Source of the DNA: Flavobacterium sp. A45 | Lineage (GTDB): Bacteria > Bacteroidota > Bacteroidia > Flavobacteriales > Flavobacteriaceae | Reading direction: 5' to 3' | DNA length: 64,000 nt | NCBI RefSeq assembly: GCF_002001005.1 | Contig: NZ_MUNX01000059.1 | Span: 118,484 to 182,483, forward strand | Shown here: in pieces, positions 9,737 to 18,578 of the stretch | How the letters are laid out: each line of letters starts with the position of its first letter | Position numbering within the stretch: position 1 is the first letter of the stretch | Made by a program: the position numbers and the translations under genes | Notes under the pieces: generated by a model | Databases searched by the model: none | Told to the model about the DNA's origin: nothing | Seen by the model: the letters and a program-made list of their open reading frames with translations, nothing else

Positions 9737-10345
9737 TTATTTTACATCAAAAGTATAAGTTCCTCCTATCGAAAATACCACATTGGTATGATTATCACTA
9801 AAATCGAACACTGGAATAATTCCTTTTTTCACTCTCCCCTCTATTCCAAAATTTGGTGTGAAATTGAAACCTAATCCCAAAACAAAAGCCATATCCACAT
9901 TGGCATCCGTGTTGAAGTTTTTATTGGTTACAAAATCAAGTGTTGGTCCAAAATGAACATTAATTCTATCGGCAAAAGTAAATTTATTCAAAACTTCAAA
10001 AGATAAATAATCCACATCCAAGTCAGCACTATTGGTAGATGATCTATAATTTGAACCTTGACCCGAATAATCAATCTCAGGCTGCAACGTATAAAATTTA
10101 GACAATTTTATTGCTCCATAAAAACCAATATAAAAATCCGTTTTGGATTCATAGTGAATATTTGGGAGACTAGGATTGGGATCAAAAGGATCTGCATAAT
10201 AATTATTCCCTTTAGTAAAATGACTAAAATTGGCACCTCCCCTAAATCCCGGTTTAAAACTCACCTGAGCTTCTGCTTGTACAATTCCAAAAAAAACAAA
10301 AAATAAAATCAGTATTCCTTTAGTTATTTTATTGGTCCAGCTCAT
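9737..10345 (-). CDS. Outer-membrane beta-barrel protein
   Basis: 202 residues with a clear signal peptide (ILILFFVFFGIVQAEA). Alternating hydrophobic and polar strands, aromatic strand ends and a final short strand (VVFSIGGTYTFDVK) resemble the PorT/OmpW-like small barrels of Bacteroidota. It probably sits in the outer membrane, where flexirubins accumulate, and may aid their placement. The product has no catalytic motif. It is located between the lipoprotein and FabZ-like genes. Confidence 0.78.
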   Translation of the reverse strand: MSWTNKITKGILILFFVFFGIVQAEAQVSFKPGFRGGANFSHFTKGNNYYADPFDPNPSLPNIHYESKTDFYIGFYGAIKLSKFYTLQPEIDYSGQGSNYRSSTNSADLDVDYLSFEVLNKFTFADRINVHFGPTLDFVTNKNFNTDANVDMAFVLGLGFNFTPNFGIEGRVKKGIIPVFDFSDNHTNVVFSIGGTYTFDVK

Positions 10346-10359
10346 AATAGTTAATTGGC

Positions 10360-10986
10360 TTATTGATTAAAATAATTCAGTTCTATTTTTAATTTTATGT
10401 TTTGATGCTCAATAACAATCTTTTCAGCAAAAATATCTTTTTCCGAAGTATAAAAGAGGTTTATTATTTCTTTTCTTTTTGAAGCATTTACAATTTTACT
10501 CAATTTATTTGTAGTTTTTGATACGAATAGATAATTCATTTTATCTTTATCTAATGCCATAAAAACATTATCTTCATTATTCTCAAACTGCTCACTAACA
10601 TCATAATGATTTCGCAAAAGCAACCTAAAATCATTAGTTAAAGTGTTTATCAATATCTTTCTATCTAACTCTTCCAAAATAAAATTAACTTTAAAATCAC
10701 TCTCGGAAATTTCAAAATCCATCAATTTATTTCCGAATTCAGTCGTAAACACCACTCTATGTGTGGTGTCATTTATTTTCTTGGCAATAAAAATACCCGT
10801 TAACTCATTTCCATAAACCGTTATGTTTGCTTTATAAACATAATCCATTGTGGGATTAGCAAAATAAGGCACTTCCAAAGACGTTTTCTCTAAAGGTGCA
10901 CTTTTATAATCTTGTACCACTTTATTGGTTGAACAGGATGATAAAACAAAAACCAGAATACTGCTAATTTGTAAAAGAAGCTTCAT
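10360..10986 (-). CDS. Lipoprotein of the pigment locus
   Basis: About 208 residues. The signal sequence MKLLLQISSILVFVLSSC ends in a lipobox with Cys at residue 18. An ATG 12 nt upstream (10998) would add four residues in front of the signal peptide, so I prefer 10986. The first 23 nt overlap the end of the LolA-like gene. A lipoprotein paired with a LolA-like carrier recurs in aryl-polyene loci and may replace a LolB-type acceptor in the outer membrane. No enzymatic motif is visible. Confidence 0.75.
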   Translation of the reverse strand: MKLLLQISSILVFVLSSCSTNKVVQDYKSAPLEKTSLEVPYFANPTMDYVYKANITVYGNELTGIFIAKKINDTTHRVVFTTEFGNKLMDFEISESDFKVNFILEELDRKILINTLTNDFRLLLRNHYDVSEQFENNEDNVFMALDKDKMNYLFVSKTTNKLSKIVNASKRKEIINLFYTSEKDIFAEKIVIEHQNIKLKIELNYFNQ

Positions 10987-11599
10987 CGACTTTGGCATTT
11001 ATTACTTTGTTTTTGAATACAATTCGGGTAAAATCTGCAGATGATTCCAATAATTTAACCTGAACAACTGTAGCGTCATCTTTGTCAAAAGTCAATTCAA
11101 TTTGCTTAATGTATTTTTTGAGAGTCGCATCTTTTGGAATAAACTTGGTAACATTTTGATCTTTATTTTTAAAATACGAAATCGAAAACTCCTTGTCATC
11201 AAATAAATCACCACTCACACTTCCCACAATCAGTTTGTTGATTTTCCCAAATAATTTGCTGTTCCCAATATCTACAGCACTTTTCTTCCCTTCATCATTA
11301 ATCAATATTTTTCCGTTTTTAAAAACTATCGAATAATTGTATGGTTTTTTGTACTGCCAAAGCAATAAATTAGGCTCCTTAAAAATCATTTTCCCAGAGG
11401 TTTCAATATCTTTTGACAAAAAATCAAGATGCTTGTATTGAACAAAATCAGAGTTTAATGTCTTGATTTTTTTGGATATAACTGCAACAGATTGTTTGAA
11501 TACTGCAATTTCACTTTCGCTCATTTTTTGTTCTTGAGCGAAAGATTCAAAAAGGCAAACATTCAAAAAAATCAGTAACAGAAAAATTTTAATCTTCAT
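10964..11599 (-). CDS. LolA-like outer-membrane carrier protein
   Basis: 211 residues. A signal peptide (MKIKIFLLLIFLNVCLFESFA) is followed by the LolA pattern: TLNSDFVQYKHL, then GKMIFKEPNLLLWQYKKP, as in LolA-family half-barrels that bind acyl chains in the periplasm. It probably shuttles the aryl polyene lipid, not general lipoproteins, from inner to outer membrane. Its start overlaps the end of the deacetylase gene by 11 nt and its end overlaps the lipoprotein gene, indicating tight coupling. Confidence 0.85.
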   Translation of the reverse strand: MKIKIFLLLIFLNVCLFESFAQEQKMSESEIAVFKQSVAVISKKIKTLNSDFVQYKHLDFLSKDIETSGKMIFKEPNLLLWQYKKPYNYSIVFKNGKILINDEGKKSAVDIGNSKLFGKINKLIVGSVSGDLFDDKEFSISYFKNKDQNVTKFIPKDATLKKYIKQIELTFDKDDATVVQVKLLESSADFTRIVFKNKVINAKVDEASFTN

Positions 11600-12362
11600 A
11601 AGCTTTTATATTCAAGAGTTCTTCTAACGGAACAACGGTGTAATTATTTGTTTGCAAAAACGATAACAATTGGTCTAATACATTTACCGTTTGAATCGAT
11701 GTATCGTGTAAAAGTACAATTCCTCCAGGTTTAATCCTTTTTATAATTCTGTTTAAAAGAAAATCTTCTTTTTTGAAAACTCCATCCAAAGATCTAATAT
11801 TCCAACCAATCGTCTTGTGTCCCGTAACCGCTAGTGCTCTTCGAATTGAAGGATTCGTAACACCGTAAGGCGGTCTAAATAGTATTGTCTTTTTTCCTAA
11901 AACAGATTCAATCAAAGCATCCGTTTTTTCAATTTCTGCAATCACTTGATTTTTTCTGTAAAAGTCAAAAAAAGGTGAATGACCATACGAATGATTCCCA
12001 ACTGTATGTCCTTCTTCTATTGTTCTCTTTAAAATATCAGGATGTGCTTCTATATTTTTTCCAATGCAAAAAAAAGTAGCTTTGACATTGTGTTTTTTCA
12101 AAACATCCAAAACCAACAACGTCATTTCATGCGGTCCATCATCAAATGTTATGGCAACTTTTTTTTCGGTTTCCAATTGATTACCGCAGTAGGCTTTGAC
12201 ATGATAATTGGATCCAATATACGAAGAACCCAAAAATACAATCAAGAACCAAAGACAACCAACAAACACAAAATACTTGATTTCTACCACTGTAAAAAAG
12301 CTTACTAAAGCGAGCAGTATTAGAACCAAAATAAAAAAAACTGTTACTATTTTATGTTTCAA
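11589..12362 (-). CDS. NodB-type polysaccharide deacetylase with N-terminal membrane helices
   Basis: 257 residues. Two hydrophobic N-terminal segments are followed by the NodB homology domain: TFDDGP (metal-binding Asp pair), HSYGHS (metal-binding His residues), RPPYG and LLHDT. These are carbohydrate esterase family 4 hydrolases that remove N- or O-acyl groups. The start is TTG, overlapping the TGA of the upstream ketosynthase-like gene (TTGA); no ATG occurs in a plausible place, so coupling is likely. In this locus it may deacylate the glycan or lipid carrier of the pigment; this is inferred. Confidence 0.85.
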   Translation of the reverse strand: MKHKIVTVFFILVLILLALVSFFTVVEIKYFVFVGCLWFLIVFLGSSYIGSNYHVKAYCGNQLETEKKVAITFDDGPHEMTLLVLDVLKKHNVKATFFCIGKNIEAHPDILKRTIEEGHTVGNHSYGHSPFFDFYRKNQVIAEIEKTDALIESVLGKKTILFRPPYGVTNPSIRRALAVTGHKTIGWNIRSLDGVFKKEDFLLNRIIKRIKPGGIVLLHDTSIQTVNVLDQLLSFLQTNNYTVVPLEELLNIKAYED

Positions 12363-13423
12363 CAGCTCGAAATTAAAGTGAAACTATGTTCAATTCCGTT
12401 GCGTTGATTGTACAAAAGAATAGTTTTATAGGATTGTTTATCCAACGCATTTAGCTTTACAATATCAGGAATCTTTTGAGTTTGGATAATTTTGGTTCCA
12501 ACCCATAATCCAAATGCCGAAGCAGTATCATACTCACCGCTTAAATGCTTGTAATATACTTGTGGTGTTTTAGCAAAAGTAGCATTAGACAGATTTTTAT
12601 AATATAAATCAGAGTCAACATCGCCATTATATCCTAACACAACAGCATCGATATCCGCAATTCCTAAACTATTGGAAGCCAGAAATGAAATGATTTTATT
12701 TTCAATTTCTTTTACGTCTAATTTATTAAGGATTTCAACATCCAAAACTTCTGCAATCGTATTATCCTTTATTTTGTTTTCTAAAACAAAAAAAGTGGCG
12801 CCTTCACCCAAAACAACACCTTTTGTAGTTGACTCTAAAATCGAATATGGACTTTCATTTTCTTTCTTTATAAATCCAGCCAATTTAAACAATGACATGG
12901 TATAATCAGCAGTTTCATCAATTCCTCCAACCAATATGCTTGAAGCATCTTCTTCTTCAATCATCATTTTGGCATCAAAAAGAGCCGATTCAAAAGAAAC
13001 AGAACCATTAACATACGTCAAATTATAAGCTTTACATTGCATTCCTAAAGCAATTTGACCTCCAACCGTATTGTGTGTCGATTGAATAAAAGAAGTAGGT
13101 GTCAAGAATTGTTCGCCATTATCCAATATGTTTTTCAAAAACTTCTCAGAATCTTCGATACATCCCATTCCTGTTCCCGTAATAATTGCATCAACGGTTT
13201 CTAATTGGGCTTCTCTCAAGGCAAGAGTGGAAGCCACAATTCCATTTTTGACTCCTTTTGCCATTCTTCGAATAGCTACAGGGGATATAAAATCTTTATA
13301 AACGGGAGTTTTTAAGGATAAAATAGTATCATTTTCGTTTAATTCTGCTTCTTCCAAAAAAACAGTATCGAACGTTTTTTGTGCCGAAATACAACCTAAT
13401 CCATTGATATATGTTTTTTTCAT
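12359..13423 (-). CDS. Ketosynthase-like protein without catalytic residues (chain-length-factor-like)
   Basis: 354 residues with the thiolase-like fold of KAS II enzymes. The segment that normally carries the nucleophile reads TYVNGSVSFESAL, so the Cys is replaced by Ser. The two catalytic His motifs (HGTATP and GHTLGA types) are also absent: YNGDVDSD and HLSGEYDTASAFG occur there. That makes it a likely chain-length factor or scaffold pairing with one of the active ketosynthases (13597 or 15735). Chain-length-factor partners are known in aryl-polyene systems; the pairing here is inference. Confidence 0.8.
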   Translation of the reverse strand: MKKTYINGLGCISAQKTFDTVFLEEAELNENDTILSLKTPVYKDFISPVAIRRMAKGVKNGIVASTLALREAQLETVDAIITGTGMGCIEDSEKFLKNILDNGEQFLTPTSFIQSTHNTVGGQIALGMQCKAYNLTYVNGSVSFESALFDAKMMIEEEDASSILVGGIDETADYTMSLFKLAGFIKKENESPYSILESTTKGVVLGEGATFFVLENKIKDNTIAEVLDVEILNKLDVKEIENKIISFLASNSLGIADIDAVVLGYNGDVDSDLYYKNLSNATFAKTPQVYYKHLSGEYDTASAFGLWVGTKIIQTQKIPDIVKLNALDKQSYKTILLYNQRNGIEHSFTLISSC

Positions 13424-13596
13424 TTACACCATTTATTATTTATCTAAAAAAAGTTGACACAAATTGCACTAATTCACACGAATTGGTTAGTGAAATTAAT
13501 TACACGAACTGAGCTAAGCTTTTAAATTCGTGCTAATTTGTGACACGAGCGACAGCGAACAGGCGAAGCAAATTCGTGTCTATTTAATAGTTTTCC
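13424..13596. repeat. Inverted AATTCGTG-type intergenic repeat
   Basis: This spacer holds two near-complementary arms: GACACAAATTGCACTAATTC with CACGAATT (from 13453) and TTCGTGCTAATTTGTGAC (13527-13545). Between the second arm and the next gene comes CACGAGCGACAGCGAACAGG CGAAGC, a motif also seen inverted near 27180-27215. Repeats of this kind are frequent between flavobacterial genes. I see no promoter and no ORF. It may form a hairpin in the polycistronic mRNA. Confidence 0.6.
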
Positions 13597-14799
13597 TTAT
13601 TCGCTTTTAGAGAAAATAAGAGTCGAACAATTCCCTCCAAATCCAAAAGAATTAGAAAGTACGTGTTCTATGTTTTTATGTTTTAAAGTAGTTTGTGGCA
13701 GCAAATTAAATTCTTCCATTGGTGTTTTAAAATTCAGATTTGGGAAAACCACATTATTCTGAATCGCCAGAACACTGTAAACCGCTTCAATAGCAGCAGC
13801 AGCAGCCAAAGTATGCCCCGTAAAAGGCTTTGTTGAACTAAAATCCGGTACTTTATTTTCACCAAACAATCGAGCTATGGCTCTACCTTCGGACAAATCA
13901 TTGTTGGGAGTTGCGGTACCATGAACATTGATATAATCAATTTGTTCTGGTTGTAATTGGGCAATTTTAAAAGCTTTTTCCATTGCCAAAAAAGCGCCAT
14001 CACCATTTTCTGAAGAAGCAGTTTGATGAAAAGCATCGTTTGCATTTCCATAACCGGAAACTCGTGCCAATACTTTTTTATTTTCTTTTTTAACCAATTC
14101 CTCCGATTCCAAAACCAAATAAGCAGCAGCTTCACCAAGATTCAAACCGTTTCTGTTATTATCAAATGGTTTATTATAACCATCAGACAAAATCATAAGC
14201 GTTTTAAAACCATTAATAGTGAACTTGGACAAAGAATCTGTTCCTCCTACAATAACACGATCCAATTTACCCGATTTTATTAATCGAGCACCCAGCATAA
14301 TAGCATTTGCAGCAGAAGAACAGGCAGTACTAATCGTAGTTACCATACCTTTTAGTCCTAATTCATTAGCAATTTTATCGGTATTATCACCGGCATTATG
14401 ACTGCTAATGTATTTTATAACGTCGGGATTATCAAAATATTCGTGGTAATAGCGTTCCGTCATATCCATTCCACCCACACTCGTCGCCGAAATCAATCCT
14501 GTCCTGTATTCATTAATCGAAGTTATGCCGGCATTTTTTACAGCTTGTTTGGCAGCAATTGTGCCTAGCATAGCCGTTCTGGAAAAATTATTGTCTTTCC
14601 CTAATTGCAATTCTTCAACTAACTCCTGATTGGTTTTCTTTATTTCACCAACCTTTATTACATCAACATGTACCGTCGTTATATTATCGATAGTGGTAAT
14701 TCCTGCTTGACTATTCAACAATGCATTGTAATTCTCCTCAACCGAATTCCCGATTGAAGAAATAATACCCATTCCTGTTATGGCGATGCCTTTATTCAT
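13597..14799 (-). CDS. Beta-ketoacyl-ACP synthase II (active)
   Basis: About 400 residues of the FabF family. All three active-site elements are present: the nucleophile in TISTACSSAANAI, HGTATPNNDLSEG and KPFTGHTLAAAAA. It should catalyse decarboxylative condensation during polyene elongation. An in-frame ATG exists at 14817, but that falls inside a perfect 12-bp hairpin (14817-14849) and adds MLNKIA before the conserved MNKGIAITGMG, so 14799 is preferred. Its neighbours are an ACP upstream and the inactive ketosynthase-like protein downstream, probably its partner. Confidence 0.92.
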   Translation of the reverse strand: MNKGIAITGMGIISSIGNSVEENYNALLNSQAGITTIDNITTVHVDVIKVGEIKKTNQELVEELQLGKDNNFSRTAMLGTIAAKQAVKNAGITSINEYRTGLISATSVGGMDMTERYYHEYFDNPDVIKYISSHNAGDNTDKIANELGLKGMVTTISTACSSAANAIMLGARLIKSGKLDRVIVGGTDSLSKFTINGFKTLMILSDGYNKPFDNNRNGLNLGEAAAYLVLESEELVKKENKKVLARVSGYGNANDAFHQTASSENGDGAFLAMEKAFKIAQLQPEQIDYINVHGTATPNNDLSEGRAIARLFGENKVPDFSSTKPFTGHTLAAAAAIEAVYSVLAIQNNVVFPNLNFKTPMEEFNLLPQTTLKHKNIEHVLSNSFGFGGNCSTLIFSKSE

Positions 14800-14816
14800 A
14801 GCTATCTTGTTCAACA

Positions 14817-14849
14817 AGCTTTGTCAAAATTTTAAACTTTGACAAAGCT
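14817..14849. repeat. Perfect 12-bp hairpin between ACP and ketosynthase genes
   Basis: AGCTTTGTCAAA (14817-14828) is exactly complementary to TTTGACAAAGCT (14838-14849) with a 9-nt loop. No T-tract follows on the minus strand, so it is not a typical terminator. The same core, ATCTTTGTCA/TGACAAAGAT, occurs at 46798-46830, which marks it as a dispersed repeat. It could tune expression of the downstream ketosynthase relative to the ACP. Confidence 0.65.
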
Positions 14850-14857
14850 CATTCTAA

Positions 14858-15115
14858 TTATTTCGTTCTATTTTCAGCGATATATCCAGCCATCGTTTCT
14901 ATAGATTTAAAAATAGTTTTCCCCTCTTTTGGGTCAACTAATTTAATTCCATAATCTTTATCAAGCATCACAATAAGTTCCAATGCATCAATAGAATCAA
15001 GTCCCAATCCGTCACCAAATAAGGCATCATCATCGTTTATATCTGCTATTGCTATATCTTCTAAGTTTAAAACTTCAATGATTTTACTTTTTAATTCTTG
15101 CTTTAATGCTTCCAT
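14858..15115 (-). CDS. Acyl carrier protein
   Basis: 85 residues with the phosphopantetheine attachment motif GLGLDSIDALEL; Ser of DSI is the modified residue. The acidic helices and length are typical of type II carrier proteins. It carries the growing polyene for the ketosynthases on either side. The start lies 2 nt after the stop of the gene at 15118. A second carrier protein is at 24936, so the locus has at least two, perhaps one per chain (aryl polyene versus alkylresorcinol). Confidence 0.92.
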   Translation of the reverse strand: MEALKQELKSKIIEVLNLEDIAIADINDDDALFGDGLGLDSIDALELIVMLDKDYGIKLVDPKEGKTIFKSIETMAGYIAENRTK

Positions 15116-15117
15116 AA

Positions 15118-15735
15118 TTATTGATTGTATAGTTTTTTTAATATTTCTTGATTGTGTTCTATTTCGCCTTTCCTATCCACTAAATACAGAAAAGCTTTGT
15201 AATCTTCATTATAATATTCAACCCAGCCACATAATACTTTATCTGCCTTTTGGGTTTCCAAAAGTATATTGCTGTATTTCTCCATAAATACGGGGTTGTA
15301 ATCCACAAATATAAAGAAAGAATTTTCGCTTTTCAATTGATGCTTGATACTAATTTCCCCCAAACATATATTAGGCAGCGTATAAACAAAGACAGCTGGA
15401 CTTGGATAATAATTTTCTGGATCAGAAATTGAATTTTGATATTTCACATCAGTATCCAAACTTGATGATTTATTCGCAAATACCAATGCAGTATTATTTT
15501 CTATTGAAGCATTACTTTCTGTTTTCAAAAGTAATTCCGCTCCCAAAAAAGCCAATTTACTCAAATTATCCATTTTAAAAAACTTAGGATAATTCATTTC
15601 CAAATGCTGGTACGTTTTCTTTGAAAAATCAGAAAATGCGGTTGGTTCCGTGCTAAAAACAACTTCACCATTCAGTAAAACCTGATTATTCTGAATCGTA
15701 CAAAAAGATTGTATATAGGTTCTGTTTGCTGCCAT
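15118..15735 (-). CDS. Short ketosynthase-like protein of the aryl-polyene type
   Basis: 205 residues resembling only the N-terminal part of ketosynthases (the short Ketoacyl-synt_2-like family). The area corresponding to the active site reads FVYTLPNICLGEISIKH with no catalytic Cys-Ser pattern, and the His motifs are missing because the C-terminal half is absent. It is probably a structural partner. Its ATG overlaps the stop of the upstream ketosynthase (TAATG) and it is followed by the ACP gene after 2 nt, so co-translation is likely. The family assignment is tentative. Confidence 0.6.
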   Translation of the reverse strand: MAANRTYIQSFCTIQNNQVLLNGEVVFSTEPTAFSDFSKKTYQHLEMNYPKFFKMDNLSKLAFLGAELLLKTESNASIENNTALVFANKSSSLDTDVKYQNSISDPENYYPSPAVFVYTLPNICLGEISIKHQLKSENSFFIFVDYNPVFMEKYSNILLETQKADKVLCGWVEYYNEDYKAFLYLVDRKGEIEHNQEILKKLYNQ

Positions 15736-16865
15736 TAGTTTACTTTTTCGAATATAACTGCCGTATTACAACCTCCAAAACCTGATGCTGTTTTTAGAAA
15801 AAAGCGAATACTTTTATCCTCGTTTTTTTTAATTATGTTAATCGGCTGGCTCACTCCAATGGTATCAAAACCCAGTGAAACAAACAATTTATTTCCTTGT
15901 GCCGATTGAATTCCGATAACAGTTTCCAACAATCCCGAAGCCCCTAATGTATGTCCATAAAATCCTTTAAGACTATTGAGCGGAACATTTTCAAGTCCTA
16001 ATCTATTCAAAGCTATAGCTTCCATTTCGTCATTGAAAGGAGTTGCAGTACCGTGAGCCGAAATATAATCAATTTGATTACTATTTATTTTGGCTTCTGC
16101 CAAAGCACTTTGAATACTTCTATAGAGCCCTTCCCCTGTTCTCGATGGCCCAGAAATATGATTTGCATCATTGATGGAGCCATCCCCCAGAACTTTTATT
16201 TTTGCATTTTCTTTACTTGAAGAAACCAAAACTGCTGCTGCAGCTTCTCCCAATGTAACTCCTGTTCTGTTTATTGAATACGGTTTGCATGGTAAATCAC
16301 TCATCGCCTGAAAAGAATTGAATCCAGACAAAATAAACTTCGAAACTTCATCTCCAGCCACTATAAATATATTGTCATACATCTCCGACTGAATCAATCT
16401 TTTTGCTACTGAAACCGCTAATATTCCGGAAACACAAGCATTTGAAACTACAATAGGTTCTGTTTTAAACTTGAAAAAATCAGCTACTGTTTTTGCTAAT
16501 TGATCCAAATATGCTGGTTCTATATTTTGATTTTCTAATGCAGTAACATTTCCTTTTGTGGTAGAAAGTATAAATGCAGTTCGATCATTTAAAATAACTT
16601 TAGATTTTTTGATTATTGGATCTAAAGCCAAAATCATCATTTTCTCCAATCTGGAATAGTTCTTGTCCGAAGTCACTTTGGCGAAAGCCAAATCCAAATC
16701 GGCATCATTAATTATAGAAGCATAAAATGGCACATTAAACAACATTGGTTTATCGTGCAATTGAATACCAGAAACTTCATTACCAATATTTTTTATATTG
16801 GAAGCCACATCAAACCCAATGGGTGTAATGCAATTCGTTTCGGTTATATATACTTCTTTTATCAT
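15735..16865 (-). CDS. Beta-ketoacyl-ACP synthase (active)
   Basis: About 376 residues of the KAS II family. The nucleophile lies in VVSNACVSGILAV, and the His motifs are AHGTATPFNDEMEA and KGFYGHTLGASG. I chose ATG at 16865 because it forms an ATGA overlap with the stop of the upstream thioesterase; the in-frame start at 16895 would add ten residues before the conserved strand. It is the second of three complete ketosynthases in the locus (others at 13597 and 25180), suggesting separate initiation and elongation steps. Confidence 0.9.
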   Translation of the reverse strand: MIKEVYITETNCITPIGFDVASNIKNIGNEVSGIQLHDKPMLFNVPFYASIINDADLDLAFAKVTSDKNYSRLEKMMILALDPIIKKSKVILNDRTAFILSTTKGNVTALENQNIEPAYLDQLAKTVADFFKFKTEPIVVSNACVSGILAVSVAKRLIQSEMYDNIFIVAGDEVSKFILSGFNSFQAMSDLPCKPYSINRTGVTLGEAAAAVLVSSSKENAKIKVLGDGSINDANHISGPSRTGEGLYRSIQSALAEAKINSNQIDYISAHGTATPFNDEMEAIALNRLGLENVPLNSLKGFYGHTLGASGLLETVIGIQSAQGNKLFVSLGFDTIGVSQPINIIKKNEDKSIRFFLKTASGFGGCNTAVIFEKVN

Positions 16866-17314
16866 TCTTTTATCAAACCTACTTTTCGCTTCCATTCTTC
16901 AAAAAATGGAGGATTCGTCAACATTAATTCGCCTTGATTATCCAAAAAAACTTGAACGGTTTCTCCAGTACAGGCAATTTCATTTTTGGCATCAAATATT
17001 CTGTATCTAAAAATCATTTTGGCAGCTGGCGTATCAACAATAGTGGTTTCTATACGAATCACATCGCCATAACGAAGCGATAATTTATGTTCACAAGTCG
17101 ATTTTACAATGGGAGTAGTATAGCCGCTATCAGCAATATCCAAATAGGAAATTCCATGATGGCGGCCGAAAGCTTCTCTTCCATCTTCAAAATAGGTAAT
17201 ATAATAGCCGTGCCACACTATTCCAAGCGGGTCAGTTTCATTAAATCGCACCCGTATCTCTTCAGAAACGGTCAATTCGGTTGCCTCTTTATACAGCTCT
17301 TTTCTTCTTATCAT
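16862..17314 (-). CDS. 4HBT-type acyl thioesterase
   Basis: 150-residue hotdog thioesterase. RFNETDPLGIVWHGYYITYFEDGREA is split here by its key features: the catalytic Asp in ETDPLGIVWHGYY and the acidic helix residue in YFEDG. Such YbgC/4-hydroxybenzoyl-CoA thioesterase-like enzymes release acyl groups from CoA or ACP, and a thioesterase is a regular member of aryl-polyene loci. Its first 26 nt overlap the end of the ABC permease gene; its end overlaps the next ketosynthase. Confidence 0.85.
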   Translation of the reverse strand: MIRRKELYKEATELTVSEEIRVRFNETDPLGIVWHGYYITYFEDGREAFGRHHGISYLDIADSGYTTPIVKSTCEHKLSLRYGDVIRIETTIVDTPAAKMIFRYRIFDAKNEIACTGETVQVFLDNQGELMLTNPPFFEEWKRKVGLIKE

Positions 17315-18578
17315 ACAGCAATGCTAATGTTGTGGTAACTACGAAAAATAAAAATAATAAAAATAATTCTGGAACCAAATCCCAAAATGTTGCGTTGCGC
17401 AAAAGTACATCATAAAATGCTTCCAGTCCCCAGTTCATTGGTGAGGATTGCGCAATGATTTGCATTATTTTGGGCATTGCAAAAACAGGAACCCAAACTC
17501 CCCCAATTGCTGCTAAAATAAGCACTGCAGTAGCACCAAAAGGAGCTGATTGTTCTTGTGTTTTGGCAATGGTTCCCAATAAAATACCGAATCCTATCGC
17601 CGCTAAACCCGAAAACAAAGCAACCACACTCATCAAAATAATATGCCCTTCTATATTAAGCGCCGGTAACCCTAAATGTGGAAACAAAAATATAGCAACG
17701 GCAACCATCATATAAAACTGAATCAAACAAATGATTAAATACATTACTGTTTTACCCGCCAAAACAATCCTATTGGAAACAGGATTGGTTCGCAACCGAA
17801 TAAAAGTTCCTTGTGTTTTCTCTTTCACCATGTTGATTGACAAAGGAATCACAATGAAAAAAATTGCAAAAAGTGTCCAAGCAGGAACATTATGCTGCAC
17901 AGAATTTGGAGTGATATCTTTGTTGTTGATTTTAGGAACAATCTCTTTGAAGGTAATAAAACTTTTTTGTTCAAATTTAGTATCATCCTCCCCTAATTGC
18001 TCTTGAAAAGTAGTATAGATTGATTTGGTCTCTATTTGAGAAATCATTTTGTCAATCCCATTCATCACACTACTTTTAAAACTCAGCTGAACAGCTGGGT
18101 CAAAATAGAGTTTTACTTCTTTTTGATTAACCAATTTAGGATTTGATTTTGTTGTCAAAGAATCAACAAAGCCCAAACTACTAACTATCTTTTGGACATT
18201 CTGATCAATCTTGGCCTGCAAATCGGTACTTAAATGAGACGGAATAACAATAGCCAACTGGTATTTCCCTTTAAAAACGGCTTCTTTGGCGACAGCCTCC
18301 GTAATTGGTGTATTATCTATGGTGGTAACAACACTAAAAACGTTGCTCTTTTTTAAATTATCAAAAATTGTTTTGGAGACATTTCCTTTATCATAATCAA
18401 CCAAAAGAATTTGAATTTTGGCATTATTCCCTTTTTTATAAGTACTGTCTTGATCTTGAATAAGCGTAACTGCTATGATTAATACCAAAGGCATCAAAAA
18501 CAGCGTCACTACACCTCCCATATCCCGTTTCAACAACAGGAATTCTTTATAAACAGACATCCAAAGTTTATATAACAT
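17289..18578 (-). CDS. ABC-2 type transporter permease
   Basis: 429 residues: one N-terminal membrane helix, a large soluble extracytoplasmic region (about 45-230) and five or six helices in the C-terminal 200 residues, with the ABC-2 pattern KEKTQGTFIRLRTNPVSN before the membrane core. It pairs with the ATPase encoded immediately upstream, with an 11-nt overlap. The pair probably exports a pigment intermediate or places it in the membrane, alongside the MMPL exporter. The substrate is inferred from location. Confidence 0.87.
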   Translation of the reverse strand: MLYKLWMSVYKEFLLLKRDMGGVVTLFLMPLVLIIAVTLIQDQDSTYKKGNNAKIQILLVDYDKGNVSKTIFDNLKKSNVFSVVTTIDNTPITEAVAKEAVFKGKYQLAIVIPSHLSTDLQAKIDQNVQKIVSSLGFVDSLTTKSNPKLVNQKEVKLYFDPAVQLSFKSSVMNGIDKMISQIETKSIYTTFQEQLGEDDTKFEQKSFITFKEIVPKINNKDITPNSVQHNVPAWTLFAIFFIVIPLSINMVKEKTQGTFIRLRTNPVSNRIVLAGKTVMYLIICLIQFYMMVAVAIFLFPHLGLPALNIEGHIILMSVVALFSGLAAIGFGILLGTIAKTQEQSAPFGATAVLILAAIGGVWVPVFAMPKIMQIIAQSSPMNWGLEAFYDVLLRNATFWDLVPELFLLFLFFVVTTTLALLYDKKKRAV

